NCBI GenBank assembly: GCA_030828505.1
Contig: JAURCJ010000005.1
Span: 51,803-115,802, forward strand
DNA length: 64,000 nucleotides
Source of the DNA: Alphaproteobacteria bacterium
GTDB taxonomy: Bacteria; Pseudomonadota; Alphaproteobacteria; TMED109
Reading direction: 5' to 3'
Every line of letters starts with the position of its first letter. The first letter of the stretch is position 1. Below the pieces are notes generated by a model. The model was not told where the DNA came from. It did not search any database and saw only the letters and a list, made by a program, of their open reading frames with translations. This document shows positions 8,338-16,669 of this stretch, in pieces. The position numbers and the translations under genes are program-made.

Positions 8338-8353
8338 TAATTCAAGTGAATTA
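8338..8353. promoter_or_regulatory. Perfect palindrome in divergent gap
   Basis: TAATTCA-AG-TGAATTA is a perfect 7-2-7 inverted repeat between the DCC-family gene (minus) and the exported protein (plus). It has the same geometry as the palindrome at 4594 but a different sequence. It may be an operator for one or both genes. Confidence 0.45.
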
Positions 8354-8413
8354 TTTAAATATATTTATAACATATTTATGGAGATCATTAATTAATTTAT
8401 ATATTATATTTTT

Positions 8414-8764
8414 ATGATCAAAGTAGTATTGATATTATTTTTTTTTATTCAGGTTAATAATGTTTTAGCTATGGCTAAAACAATAATTTGGCAATGCCAA
8501 GTAGTACAAATTAACGGAAAAATGCAAACCAACGGTAAAGTAAATAAGTATAAAATAGATGTGACAACGCCAATGGTTTGGGTAGGAGATGAAACAAGGT
8601 GGTCTAGTTTTGAAAATACTACTTTTTTATACGATAAAAATAATCATCGCTTATCTTCTTCAAATATACCTTGGATAGGCACATATTATTTAACTGAACG
8701 TAAAGTTATTTTTAATAATAGTGATGCGAATTTAGAAGTTATTTATGAATGCAAAGAACTATAG
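8414..8764 (+). CDS. Small exported protein with W-x-C start (member C)
   Basis: A signal peptide (VVLILFFFIQVNNVLA) precedes MAKTIIWQCQV, so the mature protein again begins with W-x-C. It continues with NKYKIDVTTPMVWVG and ends VIYECKEL, placing the only other Cys four residues from the C-terminus, as in members A and B. The strand-like YKID segment also matches member A (YKLD). About 95 mature residues. No known domain is recognised. Confidence 0.7.
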   Translation: MIKVVLILFFFIQVNNVLAMAKTIIWQCQVVQINGKMQTNGKVNKYKIDVTTPMVWVGDETRWSSFENTTFLYDKNNHRLSSSNIPWIGTYYLTERKVIFNNSDANLEVIYECKEL

Positions 8765-8802
8765 TGTTTCTTATAATGCATAGTATGATTGAATAGGTAG
8801 CA

Positions 8803-10002
8803 ATGAACTTAAACTTTAAAAAAGAAGATTTAATATTTCAAAAAGAAGTAAGAGATTTTATAAAAAAGAATTTAAGTCATATTACTCAAAAAAAAACTGA
8901 ACAAGGATACCACTTAACTAAAGAAGATATGGTGAACTGGTATAATAAGCTATCTAAGAAAGGCTGGATAGCACCTAATTGGCCAAAAAAATATGGTGGC
9001 ACTGATTGGACTGTAACTCAAAGATATATATTTAATAAAGAATGTGCTGAAGCATATGCGCCAGATGGAGAATATACATTTGGAGTAACTATGGTAGGCC
9101 CTGTTTTAATAAAATATGGAACTTTAGAACAAAAACAATATTATCTTCCAAAAATTTTATCTAATTCTCATTGGTGGTGCCAAGGATATTCTGAACCGGG
9201 TTCAGGATCAGATCTAGCCTCGCTATCTACAAAAGCTGAAAAAGTTCAGGGGGGCTATAAAATTAATGGTACAAAAACATGGACAACTATGGCTCATTTT
9301 GCTGATATGATGTTTATTTTGGTTAGGACTAAATCAAATTGTAAACCTCAGGAAGGTATTTCATTTATGTTATTAGATATGAAAACTAATGGTGTATCGG
9401 TAAAGCCAATTATTACGCTTGATGGAAGTCATTATATTAATATGGTTTATTTAGAGGACGTTTTTATCCCAAATAAGAATCTTATTCATGTAGAAAATAA
9501 GGGTTGGACAGTAGCTAAATATTTATTAGAATATGAACGCACAAATAATGCTCAAGTGGCTAGTTCTAAAAAAGCTTTATCTAAAATTAAAAAAATAGCT
9601 AAACTTCATATGAATGGAACATATTCTCTAAGTTCTGATAGATATTTTATGGATAAATTGGCTAATTGTGATAGAAGAATTCAAGCTTTAGAGTATGATT
9701 TACTTAATGTTATTTCTAATGAAATTAAGGGAGTATCTCCAGCAACAGAGGCAAATAAGTTAAAAATTAGGGGATCTGAAATACAACAAGAATTAACAGA
9801 ATTAATATTGGAAGCTAGTGGATATTTCGCTTTTACACATCAATCAAATTCTATAAACATGGGAATGAATGAACCAATTGTGGGCCCTTCCTGGACTAAC
9901 ACATCAGCTCAGAAGTATTTTGATACAAGAAAAACTACTATATATGCGGGATCTACTGAAATTCAAAAAAATATTTTGGCAAAAATATTATTAGAGCTTT
10001 AA
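8803..10002 (+). CDS. Acyl-CoA dehydrogenase
   Basis: This FAD enzyme would introduce an alpha-beta double bond into an acyl-CoA and pass electrons to electron-transfer flavoprotein. All three ACAD parts are visible in its 399 residues: the helical N-terminal domain with the GGTDW turn, the middle beta domain WCQGYSEPGSGSDLAS (FAD and substrate contact), and the C-terminal helical domain ending TTIYAGSTEIQKNILA. The WCQGYSEPG form is common in the longer FadE-like dehydrogenases of alphaproteobacteria rather than classical short-chain ones. Chain-length preference cannot be read. It starts 38 bases after the exported protein. Confidence 0.9.
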   Translation: MNLNFKKEDLIFQKEVRDFIKKNLSHITQKKTEQGYHLTKEDMVNWYNKLSKKGWIAPNWPKKYGGTDWTVTQRYIFNKECAEAYAPDGEYTFGVTMVGPVLIKYGTLEQKQYYLPKILSNSHWWCQGYSEPGSGSDLASLSTKAEKVQGGYKINGTKTWTTMAHFADMMFILVRTKSNCKPQEGISFMLLDMKTNGVSVKPIITLDGSHYINMVYLEDVFIPNKNLIHVENKGWTVAKYLLEYERTNNAQVASSKKALSKIKKIAKLHMNGTYSLSSDRYFMDKLANCDRRIQALEYDLLNVISNEIKGVSPATEANKLKIRGSEIQQELTELILEASGYFAFTHQSNSINMGMNEPIVGPSWTNTSAQKYFDTRKTTIYAGSTEIQKNILAKILLEL

Positions 10003-10004
10003 AA

Positions 10005-10166
10005 CTAAAATCTTCTTAGAATTAATTTAATTAAATTTTTTATAATTATAAATATAAATGGACTATTAAGTATCTTTTTTATTATTAGTTTAAATTTTGG
10101 ATATAATTTAAGTATAATATAAAATAGTAAAAAAAATATAAATATTATAATTATGACTTTTAACAT
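10005..10166 (-). CDS. Possible 53-residue membrane-anchored basic peptide
   Basis: In the otherwise empty gap between the acyl-CoA dehydrogenase and the GlcG-like gene, the minus strand holds an ORF of 53 residues. It has a hydrophobic stretch (VIIIIFIFFLLFYIIL) followed by a basic region and an arginine-containing end (LIKLILRRF). It ends 3 bases from the convergent acyl-CoA dehydrogenase stop. No convincing ribosome site is present, and I- and F-rich ORFs are easily produced by A/T sequence, so it may not be real. The rest of the gap, 10167-10296, shows only A+T-rich sequence. Confidence 0.3.
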   Translation of the reverse strand: MLKVIIIIFIFFLLFYIILKLYPKFKLIIKKILNSPFIFIIIKNLIKLILRRF

Positions 10167-10296
10167 TATAAGAAATTCTCACATATATTTTTATTAAATT
10201 ATATTCAAAATTTATTTAGTTTTAAATGTTTTAGTTAATCAAAACAAATATATCTATTATGCTTAATTATATTTTAATAATTATAGGGAGATAAGT

Positions 10297-10803
10297 ATGA
10301 ATTTTTTAAAATTTATTTTTTTAATGTTTTTTTCATTATTTTATTCAGTTAATAGTTCCTTTTCATTAGAATTAAAACCGGTAATTAGCTTAGAAATAGC
10401 TAAGAAAATGGCAGATAGTTGTGAAGATAAGAGAGCAGAAAGAAATTGGAATCCAATTAATATAGCAATAGTTGATTCTGGAGCAGATTTAATTTTATTT
10501 AGAAGGCAAGATGGAGCTTTTTTAGGTAGTATAGATATTGCCATCAGAAAAGCCACCTCATCCGCTATGATTCCGCGTTCCACTAGAAAAGTAGGAGAGT
10601 TGGCCTATGGAGAGAATGGACTATTAGGTCCTAGGCCTGGTGTAGCGACAGTAGATTTTTTAGTACCTTTTGCTGGTGGATTGCCGATAAGAACAGAATC
10701 AGGTCACCTAATTGGAGCCATAGGAATAAGTGGTGCAAGTTCAGATCAGGACGAAGAATGCGCGCAATATGCTATAGATTCTGTAAAGCATTTATTAAAA
10801 TAG
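10297..10803 (+). CDS. Exported GlcG/HbpS-like protein (DUF336)
   Basis: After a signal peptide (FLKFIFLMFFSLFYSVNSSFS) the protein has the GlcG/HbpS fold: SLEIAKKMADSCEDKRAERNW, then NIAIVDSGADLILFRRQDGAFLG, IDIAIRKATSSA, and LPIRTESGHLIGAIGISGASSDQDEECA. HbpS of Streptomyces binds haem and acts in redox sensing, while GlcG accompanies glycolate oxidation; most members are uncharacterised. The signal peptide indicates a periplasmic form. A ribosome site (GGGAG) precedes the start, and a strong terminator follows the gene. Confidence 0.85.
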   Translation: MNFLKFIFLMFFSLFYSVNSSFSLELKPVISLEIAKKMADSCEDKRAERNWNPINIAIVDSGADLILFRRQDGAFLGSIDIAIRKATSSAMIPRSTRKVGELAYGENGLLGPRPGVATVDFLVPFAGGLPIRTESGHLIGAIGISGASSDQDEECAQYAIDSVKHLLK

Positions 10804-10820
10804 TATAATAACAATATTGT

Positions 10821-10848
10821 AAGGCTCTTTGCTTTTTAAAAGAGCCTT
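10821..10848. terminator. Bidirectional intrinsic terminator
   Basis: AAGGCTCTTT and AAAGAGCCTT form a perfect 10-base-pair stem around an 8-base loop, followed by a T-rich run on the plus strand and flanked by A residues on the other side. It lies between the convergent GlcG-like gene and the glycosyltransferase pair and can serve both. Confidence 0.85.
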
Positions 10849-10871
10849 TTATTATTTAATTCAAATAATCA

Positions 10872-11432
10872 TCAGTCTATATCTTCTAAAGTATCAACAT
10901 ATAAAATACTTTCTGATGGTGGAATATTTTTTACTACTTCAGATAAAGTATTTTGTTGCGACCAAAATACATTGTTAAATATACCTTTAAATTTCTTACT
11001 ATTAGCTAATCCTATTAACCAAAAACCTCCATCTTTAGCAGGCCCTAATACTATATTAGATAAATAAAGCTTTTTCCATGCACTTAGAATAATCTTACTT
11101 GTAATATCAGGAATATCACTTCCAATTATAATTGTTTTATTAGTGTTATTTGAAAATATTCTCCACATTTTTTCTCCAATATCCCCGGGGCCTTGATTAA
11201 TTCTCTTTACTTTGGGAAAAATTGATTTAGGCCAATTTTTTAATGCCGAGTCAGGAGTTACACATAATTTTAATTGTATTCTGCTATCATTATGTATTTT
11301 TAATATTGTTCTTAATAAATTACGATGATAAAAATTAGCACCTAATGCTTTTCCTATTCTATTTTTCAAACGTCTTTTACCTATTGATATTTCTGGACGT
11401 CTTGCAAAAATAATTAAATTAACTTTTTCCAT
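10872..11432 (-). CDS. Glycosyltransferase, TIGR04282 (selenodomain-associated transferase 1) type
   Basis: The 186-residue protein resembles the DUF2064/TIGR04282 transferases: VNLIIFARRPEISIGKRRLKNRIG at the N-terminus, then IIIGSDIPDITSKII and GPAKDGGFWLIGL. The family has a nucleotide-sugar-transferase-like fold but its product is unknown. It overlaps the next gene by 14 bases. The pair is often found together, frequently with a radical SAM/selenodomain gene, which is missing here. Confidence 0.8.
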   Translation of the reverse strand: MEKVNLIIFARRPEISIGKRRLKNRIGKALGANFYHRNLLRTILKIHNDSRIQLKLCVTPDSALKNWPKSIFPKVKRINQGPGDIGEKMWRIFSNNTNKTIIIGSDIPDITSKIILSAWKKLYLSNIVLGPAKDGGFWLIGLANSKKFKGIFNNVFWSQQNTLSEVVKNIPPSESILYVDTLEDID

Positions 11433-12126
11433 TTTTATTTCTTAAATAAATTTTATTAATTTTATGAATATCAAAACCAAAAAAATATAAACATAAACAG
11501 TATAAATTTATAAATGGCCTAATTATCCAACCTTGATTTTCATATCGAATTGCGTCAGTTATAATATGACTATTAAGTATTTGAATATTCTTAAAGCCAA
11601 TCTTATTAATAATATCTACATCTTCCATGATAGGAATATTCTCATAGCCTCCAATTTTTTTATAAAAATTTCTTGAAATTAATAAGCCTTGATCTCCATA
11701 GGGTAGTTTTAAATATTTTGATCTTATATTTGTAATTAACATAAGTAAATATGAGTAAATATTATTTTTATTAAATTTAATCTTAAAAGCAGCAGCTTTA
11801 TAATAATTTGATTCATTAGATATAAATTCTTTAATATCTCTAATATTATTTTTATTTAAAATAGTATCTGAATGAAGAAAAAATATCCAATTAGTAGAAA
11901 CTTTATTAGCACCTAAAAGTAATTGTGTTCCTCTTCCTTTAATAGATCTCAGAACTTTTACTTTATATTTATGGGATATATTTGCTGATATATTATTTGG
12001 GCTTGCATCTACTATTATTATTTTATCAAAATACTTATATGCAGAATTTAATGTAGTATTAATTGTATTTTTTGAATAATAAGTAGGAATAACTATGGTG
12101 ACATTTTTTAAAATTAAATTTTTCAT
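11419..12126 (-). CDS. Family 2 glycosyltransferase, TIGR04283 type
   Basis: This GT-A fold transferase starts with VTIVIPTYYSKNTINTTLNSA and has IIIVDASPNN, GRGTQLLLGA and FLHSDTIL, the last carrying the D-x-D-like sugar-nucleotide site. PYGDQGLLISRNFY and MEDVDIINKIG follow, as in TIGR04283 members. It overlaps the TIGR04282-type partner and starts 1 base after ubiA, so ubiA and this pair probably form one minus-strand operon. A lipid or polyprenyl acceptor is possible given ubiA, but this is speculative. Confidence 0.82.
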   Translation of the reverse strand: MKNLILKNVTIVIPTYYSKNTINTTLNSAYKYFDKIIIVDASPNNISANISHKYKVKVLRSIKGRGTQLLLGANKVSTNWIFFLHSDTILNKNNIRDIKEFISNESNYYKAAAFKIKFNKNNIYSYLLMLITNIRSKYLKLPYGDQGLLISRNFYKKIGGYENIPIMEDVDIINKIGFKNIQILNSHIITDAIRYENQGWIIRPFINLYCLCLYFFGFDIHKINKIYLRNKNGKS

Positions 12127-12127
12127 A

Positions 12128-12994
12128 TTAATTTAGTAGATAAATATTTAAAATCATTCCTAGCCAAATTAAAAAACCACATACGTTAGAGTTATTAAAA
12201 CCTTTACTAAATTTATATATTTCCGTAATTTTGGTATTAAACGCATAATATGTTTGCCATAAGCCGAGGGTAAAAACTAATATTATAATTAGTAGATTGA
12301 AACCATTTAATAATAATGCGGTAACAAAAAATATGCTGCTTAACAAGTAAGAACAGCTCGCAAATAAACCTGAGTTATTTTTCATTTTTACAACTGTTGA
12401 TTTTACGCCAGTGAGTTTATCATCTTTATAATCTTGCATTGCATAGAGAGTGTCATAGCCGATTGTCCAAAAAATAGCTCCTAAATACATTATATATACT
12501 GTAAAATTAGGATAAATATTTGTTATACAACTATAGCCAATTAATATTCCAATATTAAATGTAATTCCCAGCCAAATTTGTGGAAAAAAGGTGACTCTTT
12601 TGGTTAAAGGGTAAATAATAATTAATGGTATACTCATTAGAGAAATTATAATTGCTGGAACTGGTAGGTGATATAAAATAAATAATCCTATTAAAGAAGT
12701 GACTAATATAAAAAATATTCCGTCAAGAACTGATAGTTTACCTGAAGCTATAGGTCTATTTTTTGTCCTAATAGTTTGTTTATCAATTTTTCTATCTAGG
12801 ATATCATTCCATGCACAACCAGCAGCTCTTAATATAAATGCGCCAAAAAATAAAATAATTGTATACTTTAATAACAGTAAAAATTCAGGTTTTGCAATAT
12901 TTATCCCCCACAAACATGGCCAAGCTAATAATAATGCACCTGTAGGACTATGAAACCTTCCTAAAATGATAAAGTTTTTAATTTTTTGTGCCAT
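12128..12994 (-). CDS. ubiA: 4-hydroxybenzoate polyprenyltransferase
   Basis: UbiA attaches the polyprenyl chain to 4-hydroxybenzoate in ubiquinone synthesis, in the inner membrane. The first Asp-rich motif NDILDRKIDKQTIRTKNRPIA and the second motif YDTLYAMQDYKDDKLTGVKST are both intact. The 288 residues contain about eight or nine hydrophobic helices. It is divergent from rsmE and gshA, a neighbourhood commonly seen in alphaproteobacteria. With dxs and ispH also in the window, the isoprenoid supply and use for quinones is partly covered. Confidence 0.93.
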   Translation of the reverse strand: MAQKIKNFIILGRFHSPTGALLLAWPCLWGINIAKPEFLLLLKYTIILFFGAFILRAAGCAWNDILDRKIDKQTIRTKNRPIASGKLSVLDGIFFILVTSLIGLFILYHLPVPAIIISLMSIPLIIIYPLTKRVTFFPQIWLGITFNIGILIGYSCITNIYPNFTVYIMYLGAIFWTIGYDTLYAMQDYKDDKLTGVKSTVVKMKNNSGLFASCSYLLSSIFFVTALLLNGFNLLIIILVFTLGLWQTYYAFNTKITEIYKFSKGFNNSNVCGFLIWLGMILNIYLLN

Positions 12995-13107
12995 TATATC
13001 TAATATTATTTGGAATAAAGAATAAATTTTACTAAACTATATTTTTAATCTACTAAATGTTTATCATATAAATTAAATTTATAGAAGATTTAGAATAGGA
13101 TATAAAA

Positions 13108-13824
13108 TTGGAATATCAATTTAAAACTCGGGTTTACTCTGAATCTTCTTTAGATAAGAATTTAATTGTTCCACTTTCTAAAAAGCAATCCCACAAATTA
13201 TTAAATGTATTAAGAATGAAGACTAATGAGGATATAATTATTTTTAATAATGTATCAGGAGAATGGTCTGCAAAAGTTCATATAAAAAAATCTATAGTTA
13301 GTGTTGAATGTATAAAAAAAATACGAAATGCAAAAAAAGAAGTTGGTCCATCATTAGTTTTTTCTCCATTAAAGCAAGCTAGATCTGATTGGTTAATAGA
13401 AAAGGCTACAGAGTGCGGGGTGGAAAGTTTTTATCCTAGTTTAATGAAAAGAACTTCTGTGCGGAATATTAATATTGATAGATACAGAAATAATGCTATA
13501 GGTGCAGCAGAGCAGACAGGAAGATTATGTATACCCGAAATACAACCTTTAAGAATGTATGAGGAACAAATAAAAATATGTGAACAATTAGACAAAACTT
13601 TTATTTTTTGTGATGAATTACGAATATCTCCATTAATAAAAGAATTTAATAATAATTTAAATGCTTCTGATATAGTTATAGTTGTCGGTCCAGAAGGAGG
13701 TTTTGATGATACGGAAAGAGATTATATGCAAACTAATATTGAAAATTTAATAGAATGTAGCTTAGGGCCAAGAGTATATAGAGCAGAGACCGCTGCTTTA
13801 ATCGCCTTAGCTTTATTTCAATAA
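13108..13824 (+). CDS. rsmE: 16S rRNA (uracil-1498-N3)-methyltransferase
   Basis: RsmE methylates U1498 of 16S rRNA using SAM and belongs to the SPOUT superfamily. The C-terminal knot motifs IVVGPEGGFDDTERD and SLGPRVYRAETAALIAL are clear, and KKQSHKLLNVLRMK marks the N-terminal PUA-like domain. The start is TTG with an AGGA site 7 bases upstream; no better start is seen. It is followed after 20 bases by gshA. Confidence 0.92.
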   Translation: MEYQFKTRVYSESSLDKNLIVPLSKKQSHKLLNVLRMKTNEDIIIFNNVSGEWSAKVHIKKSIVSVECIKKIRNAKKEVGPSLVFSPLKQARSDWLIEKATECGVESFYPSLMKRTSVRNINIDRYRNNAIGAAEQTGRLCIPEIQPLRMYEEQIKICEQLDKTFIFCDELRISPLIKEFNNNLNASDIVIVVGPEGGFDDTERDYMQTNIENLIECSLGPRVYRAETAALIALALFQ

Positions 13825-13844
13825 AATTATTTAGGATAATTAAT

Positions 13845-15179
13845 ATGGATCTTATAAAAAATGATTTAATCAATTGGTTTTCTGAAGGGTGTAAGCCGAA
13901 AGAATTATTCAGAATAGGTACAGAACACGAAAAATTTGTTTATAAAACGGAAAACCTTCAACCAGTATCTTATGAAGAACCATCAGGTATAAAAAATATA
14001 TTAAAGTCTTTAGTTGTTTTTGGATGGGAAGAGGTGGAAGAAGAAGGACATTTAATAGCATTAAAAAAAAATAAGCAATCTATTACATTGGAACCAGGAG
14101 GGCAATTAGAATTATCAGGTGCGCCACTTGAAAACATTCATCAAACCTGTAGCGAAGTTAATGAACATTTAAGACAAGTTAAATTAGTAGGAAAAGATTT
14201 AAATATTGGTTTTTTAGGAGTAGGAGCTAGGCTAGAAGGTAAGCTTCCATATGAATTATGGATGCCTAAGCCAAGATATAAAATTATGAGAGAATACATG
14301 CCTACTGTTGGTAGTAAAGGCCTAGAAATGATGGCTGATACTTGTACTGTTCAAGTTAATTTAGATTATTCTTCTGAAGAGGATATGAGGAGAAAGTTGA
14401 AGACTTCATTTATATTACAACCTATAGTTACAGCATTATTTTCCAGCTCTCCAATAGAAAAAATGAAAGTTTCTGAATTTATTTCAAGAAGAGCCGCAAT
14501 ATGGTTTAATGTGGATCAAGATAGATGCGGTACTCCGCAATTTATATTTGAAAATAGCTTAGGTTTTGAGGATTGGGTTGATTATGCTTTAAAAGTTCCG
14601 ATGTATTTTGTTAGAAGAAATGGAAAGTATATAAATTGTGCTGGAGATTCCTTTGAGAAATTTATGGAGGGTAAACTTGAAAAATTACCTGATGAAAGAC
14701 CAACTTTATTAGATTGGGAAGATCATTTAAGTACTATATTCACTGAAATAAGGCTTAAAAAGTTTATTGAATTTAGGGGTGCAGATACAGGGCCATGGGG
14801 AAGTTTATGCGCATTACCAGCACTTTGGGTAGGTTTATTATATGATAGTGAAGCATTAAATGAAGCTGAAAGTTTTGCAAATAGCTGGAGCTTAGAAATG
14901 TATCAGAAAGCTTATTCTGAAGTTCCAATAAAGGGTATGGATTTAATAATTAATAATAATTCTATTAAAGATTATGCCGAAGAATTAATAAAAATTTCAA
15001 AAAAAGGACTTAAAAACAGAAAAATGTTTGATTCATCTGGAAATGATGAAACAGGCTATTTGAATCAATTAGAAGAAATAGTTTATTATGGAAAAAATCA
15101 AGCAACAGAGATGTTATCCATATGGAAAAATAGCGAAGAAGACGCTATTAAAGAAATATATAAACGATATTCATATTAA
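13845..15179 (+). CDS. gshA: Glutamate-cysteine ligase, plant/alphaproteobacterial type
   Basis: This enzyme joins glutamate and cysteine with ATP, the first step of glutathione synthesis. RIGTEHEKFVY, ITLEPGGQLELSGAP and EFRGADTGPWGSLCALPALWVGLLYD are signatures of the plant and alphaproteobacterial GshA group, distinct from the enterobacterial one. The 444 residues match that group. It is cotranscribed with rsmE (20-base gap). Glyoxalase I in this window uses the product glutathione. gshB is not in the window. Confidence 0.93.
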   Translation: MDLIKNDLINWFSEGCKPKELFRIGTEHEKFVYKTENLQPVSYEEPSGIKNILKSLVVFGWEEVEEEGHLIALKKNKQSITLEPGGQLELSGAPLENIHQTCSEVNEHLRQVKLVGKDLNIGFLGVGARLEGKLPYELWMPKPRYKIMREYMPTVGSKGLEMMADTCTVQVNLDYSSEEDMRRKLKTSFILQPIVTALFSSSPIEKMKVSEFISRRAAIWFNVDQDRCGTPQFIFENSLGFEDWVDYALKVPMYFVRRNGKYINCAGDSFEKFMEGKLEKLPDERPTLLDWEDHLSTIFTEIRLKKFIEFRGADTGPWGSLCALPALWVGLLYDSEALNEAESFANSWSLEMYQKAYSEVPIKGMDLIINNNSIKDYAEELIKISKKGLKNRKMFDSSGNDETGYLNQLEEIVYYGKNQATEMLSIWKNSEEDAIKEIYKRYSY

Positions 15180-15189
15180 TTATTTATAA

Positions 15190-16626
15190 TTAAGTAGTTT
15201 CGGTGCCGCCTACTGTTAAACCCTCTATCTTTAGTGTAGGTTGTCCTACACCAACAGGTACACCTTGACCATTTTTCCCACATGTTCCTATACCGGGATC
15301 TAATTCCATATTGTTGCCTATCATTGTAACTTTTTTAAGGACTTCAAAGCCAGAACCTATAAGAGTTGCTCCTTTAACTGGTGTAGTAATTTTCCCATTT
15401 TCTATTTTATAAGCCTCACTTGCAGAAAAAACAAATTTTCCATTAGTAATATCAACCTGACCTCCAGCAAAAGATTTAGCATATATTCCATTTTTAGTGC
15501 TTTCTAAAATTTCTGTTGGGTCTTTATCTCCTGAGACCATAATAGTATTTCTCATTCTAGGCATTGGCTGGTGAGCATAAGATTGTCTTCTTCCATTTCC
15601 TGTAGATTTTGTACCCATTAACCTAGCATTAAGTCTATCGTGCATGTACCCAACTAATTTTCCATTATCAATTAAAACTGTTTTTTCTGTTGGAGTGCCT
15701 TCATCATCTATAGAAAGTGAACCTCTTTTTGAATGTAGTGTTCCATCATCCACTACGGTAACGCCTTCTGTTGCTACTTTTTCTCCCATTAAATGAGAAA
15801 AAACACTTGTTTTTTTTCTATTAAAGTCTCCTTCTAATCCATGTCCTATTGCTTCATGAAGTAAAATACCAGGCCATCCAGGTCCTAATACTACTGTCAT
15901 TTCCCCAGCGGGAGCTGGTTTTGCTTCTAACATGATTAAGGCTTGTTTTAAAGCTTCATCAACATGAAATTTCCAATTTTCTTCACTTAGAAGAACATCG
16001 TAGTTATGTCTACCACCTGATCCATAAGAACCGGTCTCCATTTTTTCGTTGTTTTTAACAGCTATATTCACTCCTAATCTAACTAATGGTCTAACATCAT
16101 CAAGCATTTCTCCATCCGATCTTAAAATTCTGATCGCTTCCCATGACCCAGCTAGATTAATACTAACTTGTTCAACTTTACTATTTAATGATCTAGCATA
16201 CTCATTAATATCTTGTAACACTTTAATTTTTTTATCAAAGTCTAAACTAGGGATTGGATTGTTTGTCTCATAAAAACTTCTATTTGTTTTTTGAGGAGAA
16301 ACATCAATTTCTTTATTGTCTTTAGATATTATTTCCTTAACAGTTTTTCCTGCCCTCTCTAAAGCTTTCTTTGAAATTTCAGATGCATGAGCATAACCAA
16401 CAACTTCTCCAGATAAAGATCTTAAACCAAAACCAATATCTTTATTTGAGTTTGCTAGTTTTAATTTTCCGTCATCAAAAGCAAAACTTTCATTTTCTGA
16501 TGATTGCATGTAGAGCTCACCGTCTTCTGCACCAGACAGAGAAGAAGCAACAATTTTTTCTATTTCTGATTTACTGAGTTCATTGTTTTCAAAAAATATG
16601 GTGTCTAAATTTTCTTTATCTTTCAT
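15190..16626 (-). CDS. tldD: Metalloprotease TldD
   Basis: TldD forms a heterodimeric zinc protease with PmbA/TldE, acting on small unfolded peptides such as microcin precursors and the CcdA antitoxin. The zinc motif HEAIGHGLEGDF (HExxxH) is intact, and the family end GIGTCGKNGQGVPVGVGQPTL is present. The 478 residues are full length. It is convergent with gshA with only 10 bases between stops. The partner tldE is not in this window. Confidence 0.93.
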   Translation of the reverse strand: MKDKENLDTIFFENNELSKSEIEKIVASSLSGAEDGELYMQSSENESFAFDDGKLKLANSNKDIGFGLRSLSGEVVGYAHASEISKKALERAGKTVKEIISKDNKEIDVSPQKTNRSFYETNNPIPSLDFDKKIKVLQDINEYARSLNSKVEQVSINLAGSWEAIRILRSDGEMLDDVRPLVRLGVNIAVKNNEKMETGSYGSGGRHNYDVLLSEENWKFHVDEALKQALIMLEAKPAPAGEMTVVLGPGWPGILLHEAIGHGLEGDFNRKKTSVFSHLMGEKVATEGVTVVDDGTLHSKRGSLSIDDEGTPTEKTVLIDNGKLVGYMHDRLNARLMGTKSTGNGRRQSYAHQPMPRMRNTIMVSGDKDPTEILESTKNGIYAKSFAGGQVDITNGKFVFSASEAYKIENGKITTPVKGATLIGSGFEVLKKVTMIGNNMELDPGIGTCGKNGQGVPVGVGQPTLKIEGLTVGGTETT

Positions 16627-16669
16627 ATAATACTCCTAAATTATATACTTATTATTGTATAAAAGTAGA

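Noticed and set aside
15180-15200. AT-only inverted repeat between gshA and tldD as a terminator.
   Set aside because: It consists only of A and T in a 10-base gap and overlaps the tldD stop; such repeats are frequent by chance here.
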